A stretch of DNA of 64,000 bases from Zwartia hollandica (GCF_019923725.1 NZ_JAHXRI010000010.1:458636-522635), one strand, 5' to 3'; counted from the stretch's first letter, positions 9,023-18,332 are shown. Notes: generated from the sequence alone by a model not told the origin. Numbers and translations are program-made.

Positions 9023-10429
9023 ATGCCCAAACACCTGTTTCGTGGCTGGCGTGGCTCGCTCATGCTGCGTCTATTTGGTGGCACAGCCCTGTGGATTGCG
9101 ATCGCACTGGGGCTCACGACGTTTGCGTTAGATGGACTCTTTAAAGATCAAGCTACGCGACAGTTCGAACAACAATTGCAATCCTATCTGTACCAAATCG
9201 TTGCTTCCCTTGAGCTCGACGGACAAGGCAACCCGACTATCCGTGCGGCGGGGTCAGATCCTCGCTTCTCACGTCCCGAATCAGGACTCTATTGGCAAAT
9301 CAACGATACGCGCGGCGTGACCCTGCTGAAGTCCCGCTCCTTATGGGATACAAAGCTTGATATCGCCAATGATTCGTTTAAAAATGGCGAAATTCATTTT
9401 CATCCCGCCATCGGGCCAGCTGCGCAACGCCTCTTGGTCGCCGAACAGAACCTCACCCTCCCCGACGCTTCAAACAAACAACTAAGAGTGATCGTCGGCT
9501 CTGAAACGAAAGAGTTATCACGAGCGATCCAAACTTGGCAGCAGTCGCTCGCGCTGTTTGTTGGCATCCTTTTCGTGAGCCTTGTTGGCGCCGCCGCAGC
9601 ACAGGTCGGCTTTGGACTCCAACCATTAAGACAACTACAGAAATCTGTAAAGAGACTTCGCGAAAGCCCTGGCGCACGCATTACGGGCACCTACCCTACC
9701 GAACTCAAGCCGCTTATCGAGGACTTCAATGCAGTCATCGACGCAAACGGAAAAATCATCGAACGTGCACGTAATCAGGCAGGTGATTTGGCGCATTCAA
9801 TTAAGACGCCTATCTCAGTCATGAGCAACGCCCTGCATACTGAGAAAACACGTAGCGGCCATGACGCGGCTCTCGTGGCCTCACTTGAGGAGCAATTGCA
9901 ACAATTGCAGCAACAAGTGCAATGGAGACTGAAGCGCGCGCGTATCGCGGCAAACGCAGGGGTTCCGCATAGCCGCACTTTGGTCAAAGTAACGCTCGAG
10001 CAGCTCGCACGCGTTATGCAGAAGGTCCACGCTGAAAAATCGATTCAAGTGACGGTCGGTTCAATCGCAGAGGAACTGTACTTCGCGGGTGAAGAACAAG
10101 ATTTGCAAGAAATCGTGGGCAACCTTCTAGACAACGCCTTTAAATGGGCCGTGCGCTGCGTTGTGGTGCAGGCGACGCAGTCAAATGGAAGGCTGCGCAT
10201 CGTGGTCGAAGACGATGGGCCTGGGTCTGAGTCACTGACGGACTCAACGCACCCACCTAGTCGCGGGCAGCGCGCGGATGAGACCGTGCCAGGAAGCGGA
10301 CTCGGACTCAGTATCGTACGCGACTTAGTGACGCTTTACGACGGGACGCTTTCTTTTGAGGTTAATGTACCGAACGGGTTACGCGTTGTCAGTATATTGC
10401 CGGGCGGACTAATGTCATCACCATCTTAA
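9023..10429 (+). CDS. Sensor histidine kinase (PhoQ-like)
   Basis: A 468-residue membrane kinase, cognate to the adjacent regulator. One membrane helix is near residues 15-35, a periplasmic domain of about 125 residues follows, then a second helix near 175-195 and a HAMP-like linker. The H-box reads DLAHSIKTPISVM, the HxxKTP form typical of PhoQ/QseC-type kinases. A Gln-rich coiled segment (EEQLQQLQQQVQW) follows. The ATP lid is present as N-box NLLDNAFKWA, DDGPG and GSGLGLSIV. The 3' end overlaps the convergent acyl-CoA ligase stop by three bases. Confidence 0.92.
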   Translation: MPKHLFRGWRGSLMLRLFGGTALWIAIALGLTTFALDGLFKDQATRQFEQQLQSYLYQIVASLELDGQGNPTIRAAGSDPRFSRPESGLYWQINDTRGVTLLKSRSLWDTKLDIANDSFKNGEIHFHPAIGPAAQRLLVAEQNLTLPDASNKQLRVIVGSETKELSRAIQTWQQSLALFVGILFVSLVGAAAAQVGFGLQPLRQLQKSVKRLRESPGARITGTYPTELKPLIEDFNAVIDANGKIIERARNQAGDLAHSIKTPISVMSNALHTEKTRSGHDAALVASLEEQLQQLQQQVQWRLKRARIAANAGVPHSRTLVKVTLEQLARVMQKVHAEKSIQVTVGSIAEELYFAGEEQDLQEIVGNLLDNAFKWAVRCVVVQATQSNGRLRIVVEDDGPGSESLTDSTHPPSRGQRADETVPGSGLGLSIVRDLVTLYDGTLSFEVNVPNGLRVVSILPGGLMSSPS

Positions 10430-12063
10430 AGTCTTGATTTAATGCGGGCCATAACGTCCGCCGTGAGCACATGCCGACGGATCTTTCCCGTAGGTGTGAA
10501 TGGTAACTCATCGTAAAACTCAAGCATCTCTGGCAATTTGTAATCTGCCACCTGCCCCTTCAGCATCTTTATTACGTCATCCAGGGTTAGCGAATGATCC
10601 GGCTTTAGGACCACACACAAGCAGTTTTTTTCGCCCAGTCGTGTATCGTTAACTCCAACGATTGCCACATGTAAGACAGACGGGTGTCCATATAGAAATT
10701 CCTCGATCTCACGAGGAAAATATTTTTTCCCGCCTCGATTAATCATTTCCTTTCGTCTACCAACAATCATTACGTTGCCGGCGTCATCCACGTACTTTCC
10801 AAGATCTCCGGTCCTAAACCAGTCATCGGCAGTAAATAGCTCACTATTTGCCGTCGGATTATTAAAGTAGCCTAGGTGCACAGAGGGTCCGTACGCAGCT
10901 ATTTCACCTTCCGCTCCGTAGGGAACATCGTTACCTTCCTCGTCGATGATCCTCAACTCCATTTGACCCACAATACGTCCAATAGTCCCATTGACCTTTT
11001 GCGGATCATCTTCAAAGCGCGTAAAGGTATGAAATCCTGTCTCGAGCATCCCATAAAGCTCAAGTAAGTGGCCTTTCATGTTCTGCTGGTAGGCTTTAAT
11101 CGTTTCAATTGCCGCCGACGCACCGCCCGTAACAACCACGCGCAAAGAGCTGCAGTCATACTTCTGGAAGTGAGGAACATTCAAGATGGCAAGCAGCGAT
11201 GCAGGTGCGGTTGGGATAAAAGTGATCCGATGCTTTTCAATGAGTTGCAGCGCTCGCTCTGCATCGAAGCGCTCCATTAACACAGCACAGCAGCCGGCGA
11301 TGACGGTCTGTAATAAGCTGATGTAACCCCAATTGAGTCCCACGGGCAGCCAAATAAGAATCACTTCATCAGAAGTTACGCCCATCTCACCGTTAATGAC
11401 TTCAATCGTATACAGCGTTGTGTTGAAGCTGTGCATCACTCCTTTCGGATCACCCGTCGTGCCAGAGGTAAAGGCCATTCGCATGACGGCATCTGGATCC
11501 ATGACGACTCGATCAGACTGTGCGAGCGGCGCGCTTTGCGCTAGTCCGGCCTCTAGTGAGTGCACATTCGGCACGACTGTTTCACCGGATACGACAACGG
11601 TCTTGAGCGATGGCAAGTCACCTCTTAAGTCATCGATCATCGCTGCGTAGTCGAACCCCTTAAACGAAGCGGCGCAAACAAAGGCCTTACTATTGGAAAA
11701 GCGAAGTATGTATTCAACTTCGCGACGTCGAAAATCTGGGCTAATTTTGTTTGCAATCGCACCGATCAGTTCCAATGAAAAAAAGACAATTGGGAACTCA
11801 ACACGGTTGGGAAATTGCATGGTGACCACATCACCTTCGCCAATCCCGAGGCTTTTAAAAAATGCAGCGCAACGATCGACTTGCTCTTTAAGCTGCTTGT
11901 AGGTCAGACTCCGTCTTTCGTCGATAAAGACGACTCGATCTGGATGCTCAATTGCACGCCGTTCAATACAACTATAGAACGTGATGTCTTTCCACGCACC
12001 GCTTTTGATGTAGCGATTTCTAAGCGCGGTGGTCAAGCGCGTCTGAAATTGAGCGACTGTCAT
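10426..12063 (-). CDS. AMP-dependent acyl-CoA synthetase/ligase
   Basis: A 545-residue adenylate-forming enzyme that activates a carboxylic acid with ATP and CoA. The P-loop A3 motif is FTSGTTGDPKGV, the A5 region is LYGMLETGFHT, A7/A8 are WFRTGDLGKYVDDAGNVMIVGRRKEMI, and the C-terminal lysine motif is TPTGKIRRHVL. It resembles the cyclohexanecarboxylate/benzoate-type ligases in broad outline, but the substrate cannot be read from sequence. It is the last gene of a long minus-strand unit with livKHMGF, an amidohydrolase and an SDR, so it probably activates the acid that the transporter brings in. Confidence 0.88.
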   Translation of the reverse strand: MTVAQFQTRLTTALRNRYIKSGAWKDITFYSCIERRAIEHPDRVVFIDERRSLTYKQLKEQVDRCAAFFKSLGIGEGDVVTMQFPNRVEFPIVFFSLELIGAIANKISPDFRRREVEYILRFSNSKAFVCAASFKGFDYAAMIDDLRGDLPSLKTVVVSGETVVPNVHSLEAGLAQSAPLAQSDRVVMDPDAVMRMAFTSGTTGDPKGVMHSFNTTLYTIEVINGEMGVTSDEVILIWLPVGLNWGYISLLQTVIAGCCAVLMERFDAERALQLIEKHRITFIPTAPASLLAILNVPHFQKYDCSSLRVVVTGGASAAIETIKAYQQNMKGHLLELYGMLETGFHTFTRFEDDPQKVNGTIGRIVGQMELRIIDEEGNDVPYGAEGEIAAYGPSVHLGYFNNPTANSELFTADDWFRTGDLGKYVDDAGNVMIVGRRKEMINRGGKKYFPREIEEFLYGHPSVLHVAIVGVNDTRLGEKNCLCVVLKPDHSLTLDDVIKMLKGQVADYKLPEMLEFYDELPFTPTGKIRRHVLTADVMARIKSRL

Positions 12064-12078
12064 GATGCCATCCTATTT

Positions 12079-12858
12079 TTATCTCAACGCTCGTAAGAGC
12101 CCGCCGTCGACGGGAATCGTACAGCCTGTAATGTAAGCACCCGCAGGCGAAACGAGCAATGCAACGAGGTTTGCAATATCGGCGGTGCTTCCAATGCGCC
12201 CCAAGGGGATTTCAGCGGTTAACTTTGCGCGCACGCTTTCTGGACTTTCCGTCCCTGCAGCGAAAACCTTCTGCAGTCGATCGGTGTCAATGTAGCCAGG
12301 ACAAATCGTATTAACGTTTATCCCATACTTAGCGATTTCCATCGATAGTGTTTTGGCATAACCAATCAACCCAGCCCACGTTGCAACAGACAGGCCGAAT
12401 CCAGCGATTGGCTGAATTGCCGAGATCGCTGAAATATTCAAAACGCTTCCCGATCCCGCTGCCTTCAAATGCGGCAGCGCTGACCGCACCATTCGTATAA
12501 CACTGAACAAATTTTGTTCAACTGCTTTTTGCCATGCCACATCATCAAAGGACTCAATCGAGCCCAAAGGTGGCGCACCGTCATTGTTGACAAGTATATC
12601 TAGCCGGCCGAACTGATCAATCGCAGTCTGGACAATCCGACCGCTTTCATCCTGATCACGAATATCGGCTGACACAGGAATGACTTTGACTCCATGCTTT
12701 TCAGACAACGTTTTCGCAGCAGCCTCAAGCTTTGGGACGCGCCGGGCAAAGATAACAAGGTTAGCCCCCTCGCCTGCCAAACGGTCTGCTATCCCATAAC
12801 CAATGCCCATACTGCCGCCACCCACAATTGCGACTTTATTTTTTAATCCGAGCTCCAT
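12079..12858 (-). CDS. Short-chain dehydrogenase/reductase (SDR)
   Basis: A 259-residue classical-type SDR. The cofactor motif is VGGGSMGIGYGIADRLA near residue 12, followed by NNDGAPP (the NNAG position, with Asp replacing Ala). The catalytic Ser is in LNISAISAIQP, but the usual Tyr-x-x-x-Lys reads TWAGLIGYAK, so the Tyr is displaced or lost. The C-terminus has ITGCTIPVDGG. I start at the ATG at 12858, which overlaps the upstream amidohydrolase stop (TGATG); a start 87 bases earlier would lie inside that gene. It belongs to the liv/acyl-CoA ligase operon, probably acting on the imported compound. Confidence 0.85.
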   Translation of the reverse strand: MELGLKNKVAIVGGGSMGIGYGIADRLAGEGANLVIFARRVPKLEAAAKTLSEKHGVKVIPVSADIRDQDESGRIVQTAIDQFGRLDILVNNDGAPPLGSIESFDDVAWQKAVEQNLFSVIRMVRSALPHLKAAGSGSVLNISAISAIQPIAGFGLSVATWAGLIGYAKTLSMEIAKYGINVNTICPGYIDTDRLQKVFAAGTESPESVRAKLTAEIPLGRIGSTADIANLVALLVSPAGAYITGCTIPVDGGLLRALR

Positions 12859-13721
12859 CAGCGATCCACTCCACTCAGAAATGCCTCGGCATTCTTGTGA
12901 AAGACTTTCTCTAGAATGGCTTCTGAGTAGCCCTCCGCCTTCCACTCTGTTGTCAGGCGTTCGAAGGTATACAGCGGATAGTCGCCACCAAACATGATGC
13001 GATCCTGCAGTCGTCTTGCGATGTCATGCTTTAAATCTGGAGCAAAGTACTTGGGTGACCAACCATGCAACTCGTACCAAATATTACGTTTGTGCATCAG
13101 CACTGCAATCGTTTCAGTCTGCCACGGCCAACCGGGACGCGCTGCGACGATTCGCAGTTTCGGATTACGCGCCGCAACCATATCTAAGTGTCGCGGATGG
13201 CAGCTATCCAATAAAATCCCATTCCCGCCTGGCAAGCCGGCGCCGAGGCCCGTCGTGCCTACAAAAATCAAAACGGGTATTGAGGCCTCGATACAAAGCT
13301 TGTAATAGTCATCGTAAACCGAGTCGCTTGCCGGGACTGAGCCGGAGCCATTGACTGCGAGACCAATAAAACCCGCTTTTGAGTCGATACATCTGCGCAA
13401 CTCCGCCAGACCCTCTTGCTTGCCATGAAACATCGGATCGATGTGAAACCAATTACCTAGAATGGCATCTGGGTACTTTCTTTGCATCTCGAAAGAGTAA
13501 TCATGCAGAGGCTTGATCTCTTGAATCGGTGCAAATTTTGTAAACCCTAGATCCAGGATCACTTGAGCTTGACTCGCGCGAAAATAATTCGCCATCTCCT
13601 CGTCGGTGACATACTTTGTCTCAGAGTTCCATGTCTTCTTCTGCTGGGCGAGCTCAGCGGCCGTCCGTAACACATAGCCACGTTCCGTCCCCCAATGGGA
13701 GTGCATATCAATTAATTTCAT
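12858..13721 (-). CDS. Amidohydrolase family 2 protein
   Basis: A metal-dependent hydrolase or decarboxylase of about 287 residues. The N-terminal metal motif is DMHSHWG. Further likely ligands are the His in LHGWSPKYF and Asp in MFGGDYPLYTFERL near the C-terminus, the arrangement of the ACMSD/amidohydrolase-2 family. I start at the ATG at 13721, which has an AAGGG ribosome-binding site; a TTG two codons upstream is possible. It follows livF and precedes the SDR with a one-base overlap, so it is part of the same catabolic operon. Family members cleave or decarboxylate cyclic acids; the substrate here is unknown. Confidence 0.83.
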   Translation of the reverse strand: MKLIDMHSHWGTERGYVLRTAAELAQQKKTWNSETKYVTDEEMANYFRASQAQVILDLGFTKFAPIQEIKPLHDYSFEMQRKYPDAILGNWFHIDPMFHGKQEGLAELRRCIDSKAGFIGLAVNGSGSVPASDSVYDDYYKLCIEASIPVLIFVGTTGLGAGLPGGNGILLDSCHPRHLDMVAARNPKLRIVAARPGWPWQTETIAVLMHKRNIWYELHGWSPKYFAPDLKHDIARRLQDRIMFGGDYPLYTFERLTTEWKAEGYSEAILEKVFHKNAEAFLSGVDR

Positions 13722-13747
13722 ATCCAACCCTTACGCAATTCAATGAT

Positions 13748-14455
13748 CTACAAACCTAAATATGCTCGGCGTATGCTCTCGTCGGAGGATAATGAGTCCG
13801 CCGAGCCGCTGATGGCTACTTTCCCAGCTTCCAGCACGTAGGCAAAGTCCACGATCTTCAAAATCTTTCTGACGTTTTGCTCTGCAATAACAATCGTGGT
13901 CTTTCGCTCGCGGTTGATCTCAACCACCGTCGATAAGATTTGATCAAAAATCTTTGGTGCAAGACCGATGGATGGCTCATCCAGTAAGATTAAGTCTGGT
14001 TGGCCCATCAGTGCGCGGCCAATGGCCAGCATCTGTTGTTCGCCGCCCGACATCAGAGCAACCATCTGCCCAGATCGCTCTTTTAAGATCGGAAACATTT
14101 GCTGCACCTTCTCCAACCTACGAGAAAATTCTGTTCGATCTCGCAGCAAGTAGGCGCCCATTTCCAGATTTTCATAAACAGTCATCTCTGGGAACAGCAT
14201 TCTTCCCTGAGGCACGAGCGTGACGCCTTGTTTAACAATTGACTGTGTCGAAACATTCGTTAAGTCATGACCGTTCAGCCGAACGTTTCCTTGTGTGACT
14301 CGCACTAATCCGGCTACCGCTTTAAACAGTGTCGTCTTTCCCGAACCATTCGCGCCTAAGACGCCAACAATACTGCCGGGCTCGACCCGCATCGAAATTC
14401 CATGCAGAACTTCTACGGGCCCATACGCAACATGTAGGTTCTCAATATCAAGCAT
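13748..14455 (-). CDS. livF: Branched-chain amino acid-type ABC transporter ATPase LivF
   Basis: One of two ATPases of a Liv/HAAT-type importer. It has Walker A (GANGSGKTT), signature (MSGGEQQML), Walker B (LILLDEP) and the LivF-specific short length of 235 residues with AEQNVRKIL. I start at 14455, eight bases inside the end of livG, where GAGGAAG precedes the ATG; an upstream ATG at 14485 is less likely. In this operon the transporter probably carries an organic acid, since catabolic enzymes follow directly. Confidence 0.9.
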   Translation of the reverse strand: MLDIENLHVAYGPVEVLHGISMRVEPGSIVGVLGANGSGKTTLFKAVAGLVRVTQGNVRLNGHDLTNVSTQSIVKQGVTLVPQGRMLFPEMTVYENLEMGAYLLRDRTEFSRRLEKVQQMFPILKERSGQMVALMSGGEQQMLAIGRALMGQPDLILLDEPSIGLAPKIFDQILSTVVEINRERKTTIVIAEQNVRKILKIVDFAYVLEAGKVAISGSADSLSSDESIRRAYLGL

Positions 14456-15230
14456 CGGCGACTTCCTCGCCAAGATAGGCCTCAATCGCGATAGGATCTT
14501 GAGTCACTTGCTCAGGAGTCCCCTGAGTAATGACGCGACCGAGATGAAGCACCGATATGAAGTCAGCCAACTGCATCATCACCCGCATATTGTGCTCGAT
14601 CACCAAAAGGGTCATACCTTCTTCACGTACGATTGACTTCAGCATTTTGATCGCAGTCAGCGCTTCTTCCTCAGACATCCCTGAAGTAGGCTCATCGAGC
14701 AACAATAATTTTGGCTTGGCAGCTAATGCGCGCGCAAGATCCAATCGCTTCAACATTCCATAGGGCAGAAGACTAGCTGGACGCTCGGCATCCTCCAGTA
14801 GTTCAAAGCGGCGTAGCAGGATATCGGCCTTCTCTTTTGCTTCAAGCTCAAGGCGTCGTGCGTGAGGTGTACCTAACAACTGTGCCAATAACCCGATTTT
14901 CAACTGCCTATGCATCCCTATCAATACATTATCGCGAACGCTTCGATCACCAAAAATTTGCACATGTTGAAAACTGCGGCTCATCCCCAAGGCGCTAATT
15001 AAATGTGGCGCCATTTTTTCAATGTTCACCCCATCAAAAACTATTTCACCTGATGTGCACTGAATGGCACCGCTGATGCTATTAATCAGCGTGGTTTTTC
15101 CTGCGCCGTTGGGACCAATCAGGCCACGAATTTGTCCCTGCGGCACATCGATCGACACATCATCTACCGCCTTCAATCCGCCGAACTGGAGTGATAAATG
15201 GCGCGTCTGTAATAGCATCTTCGTCTGCAT
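14448..15230 (-). CDS. livG: Branched-chain amino acid-type ABC transporter ATPase LivG
   Basis: Second ATPase of the Liv-type importer, 260 residues. Walker A is GPNGAGKTT, signature LLPYGMLKRLDLARAL (a somewhat degenerate LSGG, as in many LivG), Walker B LLLLDEPTSGMSEEE, followed by the switch His in VIEHNM. It ends with the LivG-type tail HLGRVITQGTPEQV and VTQDPIAIEAYLGEE. Four bases separate it from livM. Confidence 0.91.
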   Translation of the reverse strand: MQTKMLLQTRHLSLQFGGLKAVDDVSIDVPQGQIRGLIGPNGAGKTTLINSISGAIQCTSGEIVFDGVNIEKMAPHLISALGMSRSFQHVQIFGDRSVRDNVLIGMHRQLKIGLLAQLLGTPHARRLELEAKEKADILLRRFELLEDAERPASLLPYGMLKRLDLARALAAKPKLLLLDEPTSGMSEEEALTAIKMLKSIVREEGMTLLVIEHNMRVMMQLADFISVLHLGRVITQGTPEQVTQDPIAIEAYLGEEVADA

Positions 15231-15234
15231 GGAA

Positions 15235-16188
15235 TCAATGTCCTGCCGTCGAGGCGTTCGGTTTACTTTTACGGGCTCGGAATAAGCCCACCAAACCGTT
15301 CGGCATGAAGATCAAACTCAATAATAGAATCGCTGAATACACCAAATCCCCGTACTCTTTGATTCCTCGCAAGGCCTCTGGTAGCCCGGTAAACACCACG
15401 GCACCAATGACCGATCCGGCGATGCTACCCATTCCACCCACCACAATAAAGGTGATGTAGCGCAGCGACGCAGACACCCCAAACTCCACGGGATCAATAA
15501 AGCCCACCACCATCGAAAACAAAGCTCCCGCAAGTCCGGCATACGCGGCGGAGATAGTAAAGGCCACCAACTTGACTTGCGCGACTTGTATTCCTAGAGC
15601 CTGTGCAGCGTGGGGACTCGTCCGTATCGCATCAAACGCTCTTCCGATCCTTGAGCGCATCATGTTGGCGGTGATATAAAGACAGAAGCCGCAGGAAATG
15701 GCGACGATGTAAAACAGTAAGGTTTCATTTCCCATCGACCATCCCAAAAACTCTGATGGTTCAATTTTCAATCCACGGATGCCGCCCGTCAGGTCTGGAA
15801 ACTCTTCTATCAAAATTTGGGTCAAACTCAGAAATGCCAGCGTTGCCAACGCAAGATAAATACCGCTAAGACGTCGTGCAGGGTACCCGACCAGAACCCC
15901 ACCCAGACTCGCCAACAGCACCGCGCCAAGCACGCAAAGCAACATAGGCAATTGCGAATGATTATTCAACAGCGTGTAGGTGTAGGCGCCAATCGCCATG
16001 AACGAGGAATGGCACAGAGAAATCTGACCTGAGTTACCTGTCAACACATTCAAGCCGAGCGCAAGAATGATGTTTATCAGAATCAGATTCAATAAGTACA
16101 AGTAGTAGGTTGGTAAAACCCATGGCGCGATACCGGCGGCAATCAAAAGCGCCACGATCACCCAGATGGTTTGTTGATTCTGCTTCAT
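15235..16188 (-). CDS. livM: Branched-chain amino acid-type ABC transporter permease LivM
   Basis: Membrane permease of about 317 residues with eight or more hydrophobic segments. It carries LivM hallmarks: LGLNVLTGNSGQISLCHSSFMAIGAYT near the N-terminus, the RIGRAFDAIRTSPHAAQALGI ATPase-contact loop, and FIVVGGMGSIAGSVIGA. I take the ATG at 16188, which overlaps the livH stop (TGATG). Confidence 0.92.
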   Translation of the reverse strand: MKQNQQTIWVIVALLIAAGIAPWVLPTYYLYLLNLILINIILALGLNVLTGNSGQISLCHSSFMAIGAYTYTLLNNHSQLPMLLCVLGAVLLASLGGVLVGYPARRLSGIYLALATLAFLSLTQILIEEFPDLTGGIRGLKIEPSEFLGWSMGNETLLFYIVAISCGFCLYITANMMRSRIGRAFDAIRTSPHAAQALGIQVAQVKLVAFTISAAYAGLAGALFSMVVGFIDPVEFGVSASLRYITFIVVGGMGSIAGSVIGAVVFTGLPEALRGIKEYGDLVYSAILLLSLIFMPNGLVGLFRARKSKPNASTAGH

Positions 16189-17063
16189 CAAATTCTCACC
16201 AGGGGTGCTCTGCCAAAAAGCCCATAGGGTCTGACGAGCAAAAAGACAACAAGTACCACAAAAGGAAGTATGTTTTTAGCCGTACTTCCAAAAAAAGCAC
16301 CTGAATAGGTCTCAATTAAACCCAACAACAAGCCGCCTACGACGGCGCCTGGCAGCGAAGTGAATCCACCGATCACCGCAGCGACAAGTGCTTTAAGGAC
16401 TAAATGTCCAACCTCCGGATTAATCCCGATAATAGGTGCTAACAAGATGCCACCTAAGGCACCGATTGCCGAGGAGATACCCCACGAAATCATCAACACG
16501 CGCTCAACGCTGACTCCCATCAGGCGGGCAGCCTCCTGACTTTGGGACACCGCTCGCATCGCCTTACCCAAAGGGTTGAACTTAAAGAACCAAGCCAAGC
16601 ACACAACCAACATCGTTGTACAGAAAATGACCCAAAGGTACTGTGGATTGAAGACCACGCCAGCCAACCGAAAGGAAGCAAAGGGCAAGGGATTATCAAT
16701 GGTGAAGAGATTATCTTGCCAATACAGTCGTATCGCACTCTTGATAATAAGTCCGATGGCAAAGGTCGCAATGACCAACGTGAACTCTGGCGCCGCCATG
16801 ATGCGACGGATCATTGCACGCTCAATAAACAGCCCGACAACAAAGCCTATTAATATCGTGATCGGCAATACAATCCAGTACGGCAGAGCTAACGCTGTCA
16901 ACACCAACGCGGCGTACGCCCCAACAGTAACCAGCTCACCTTGGGCAAAATTTAAAATGCTAGATGCCTTAAATGGAATGACGAGTGCTAAGGCAACGAG
17001 CGCGTATATGCTGCCAACTGATAAGCCGGCAATAAGCAACTGCAGTGCAATCGTGATAGTCAT
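16188..17063 (-). CDS. livH: Branched-chain amino acid-type ABC transporter permease LivH
   Basis: Membrane permease of 291 residues and partner of LivM. It opens with LLIAGLSVGSIYALVALAL and has SILNFAQGELVTVGAYAA, the GKAMRAVSQSQEAARLMGV coupling loop and VIGGFTSLPGAVVGGLLLG, all typical of LivH. A 60-base gap holding a strong stem-loop separates it from the binding-protein gene. Confidence 0.92.
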   Translation of the reverse strand: MTITIALQLLIAGLSVGSIYALVALALVIPFKASSILNFAQGELVTVGAYAALVLTALALPYWIVLPITILIGFVVGLFIERAMIRRIMAAPEFTLVIATFAIGLIIKSAIRLYWQDNLFTIDNPLPFASFRLAGVVFNPQYLWVIFCTTMLVVCLAWFFKFNPLGKAMRAVSQSQEAARLMGVSVERVLMISWGISSAIGALGGILLAPIIGINPEVGHLVLKALVAAVIGGFTSLPGAVVGGLLLGLIETYSGAFFGSTAKNILPFVVLVVFLLVRPYGLFGRAPLVRI

Positions 17064-17074
17064 ATCGAAAAGTT

Positions 17075-17110
17075 AGCACTGCGCCTCGCGCTTGCGCGAC
17101 ACGCAGTGCT
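17075..17110 (-). terminator. Stem-loop between the livK-type gene and livH
   Basis: AGCACTGCG (17075-17083) pairs perfectly with CGCAGTGCT (17102-17110), and inside it TCGCGC pairs with GCGCGA around a two-base loop. On the minus strand the sequence AACTTTTCG follows. It is probably an intra-operonic attenuator or RNA-stability element that raises binding-protein expression over the permeases; the run of T is too short for full termination. Confidence 0.55.
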
Positions 17111-17123
17111 CCTCAAGTGGTCC

Positions 17124-18332
17124 CTACTCGTAACGCTTGAGGATTTCGCTGGGCCGACTAGGCTTCCAACCCACAGGTTGCCAATTGCCGCCTTTGACCT
17201 CCATCACGGTCAATGTCAGATTGCCGATGTGATGTTTGTTGGTAAAGGTGATCGGTGCGGCGAGAGGTGACGATGCAAAGTCTTTAATTTGCTCCAAGCC
17301 AGCGATCAGGCTCTTGGTATTTAGCTCTGGTCCTGCCTTCTTCATCGCTTCAGCCAATACGTACATATCGGTGTAAGCCATCACGTCAAACACGTTCGGG
17401 CGGCCGACTGGCAAGTTTGGATACTCTTTCTTCCACTTGGCCTCCCACGCTTGCAACGTGGGGTTTGGAGTGCCTGGCAAAAACGGAATGAGCGAAAACC
17501 CTGTTGCGCCCTCAGCGTTTTCCTTGGCTGCAAGGGTAAACGACTTATCCACCATGGTGGCGCCTACAAAAAACTTTTGCTTGAGCCCTAATTCACGAGC
17601 CTGGCGCATCGCAATCGCTGCCTCAGCTGGGTTACCAAAGAACGCCACAACTTCAGCACCAGAGTTCTTCACAGCGAGCAACTGTGGCGTGAAATCCTTG
17701 TCACCTATATTGAACTCTGCTCGAGCGGCCACATTCACTTTGTAGACATCTTTTAGTGCTGTCGCTAACGCATTACCCTCGTTTTTAGGGTATTCCTCTC
17801 GGCCATTCATAATTGCAACTTTCTTCGCTTTGAGTCCATCAGCAATGAACTCTGAATAAAGTTCGCCATAGCGAGGAACCTCTGTTGTCGCACCTCTAAA
17901 CAAGTAACTGCTAAAGGGAAACGTCACGGCAGGTGCCGAGGCAAACGATACATACATCACACGCTGCTGTGCTTTGATGTAGTCAATCGTGCCTACGGTT
18001 GCATTTGATCCAGCCGCACAGAAAATCATGAAAACTTTGTCTTGATCGATGAGCTTCTTCACTGCGCCAAGTGCGCGTGTTGGCGAGTGTCCATCGTCTT
18101 CAAAAATCAAACGGAATTTTCTGCCGTTTACGCCACCAGCCGCGTTAATTTCCTTAATGGCCATCGCAAGCCCATCACGACCACCCAAACCGATATAGGC
18201 CGCTGGGCCCGTAATCGGTCCAAATCCACCAATTAAGATTTCATCTTTTGTAACACCTTGCGCCGAGGCGCTGTTCGCAAACAGAACCGCAGCGGCACAG
18301 GAAACTGCTAGCCCGACTAGTTTTTTGATCAT
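17124..18332 (-). CDS. livK: Liv-type ABC transporter substrate-binding protein
   Basis: Periplasmic ligand-binding protein (Leu/Ile/Val-binding fold, about 402 residues). The true start is the ATG at 18332, which has GGAGA upstream and begins a signal peptide MIKKLVGLAVSCAAAVLFAN ending at SASAQG; longer readings give a nonsensical N-terminus. The mature protein starts TKDEILIGGFGPITGPAAYIG and has FEDDGHSPTRALGAVKKLI, the Peripla_BP_6 pattern. It is the first gene of the liv operon. The ligand may be an aromatic or alicyclic acid in view of the CoA ligase downstream, but this is not shown by the sequence; the gene symbol is by family only. Confidence 0.86.
   Translation of the reverse strand: MIKKLVGLAVSCAAAVLFANSASAQGVTKDEILIGGFGPITGPAAYIGLGGRDGLAMAIKEINAAGGVNGRKFRLIFEDDGHSPTRALGAVKKLIDQDKVFMIFCAAGSNATVGTIDYIKAQQRVMYVSFASAPAVTFPFSSYLFRGATTEVPRYGELYSEFIADGLKAKKVAIMNGREEYPKNEGNALATALKDVYKVNVAARAEFNIGDKDFTPQLLAVKNSGAEVVAFFGNPAEAAIAMRQARELGLKQKFFVGATMVDKSFTLAAKENAEGATGFSLIPFLPGTPNPTLQAWEAKWKKEYPNLPVGRPNVFDVMAYTDMYVLAEAMKKAGPELNTKSLIAGLEQIKDFASSPLAAPITFTNKHHIGNLTLTVMEVKGGNWQPVGWKPSRPSEILKRYE

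Noticed and set aside
9892-9923. CAATTGCA-type repeats as a microsatellite or regulatory site
   Set aside because: They encode the Gln-rich helix after the kinase H-box; the repetition follows from the CAA/CAG codons.
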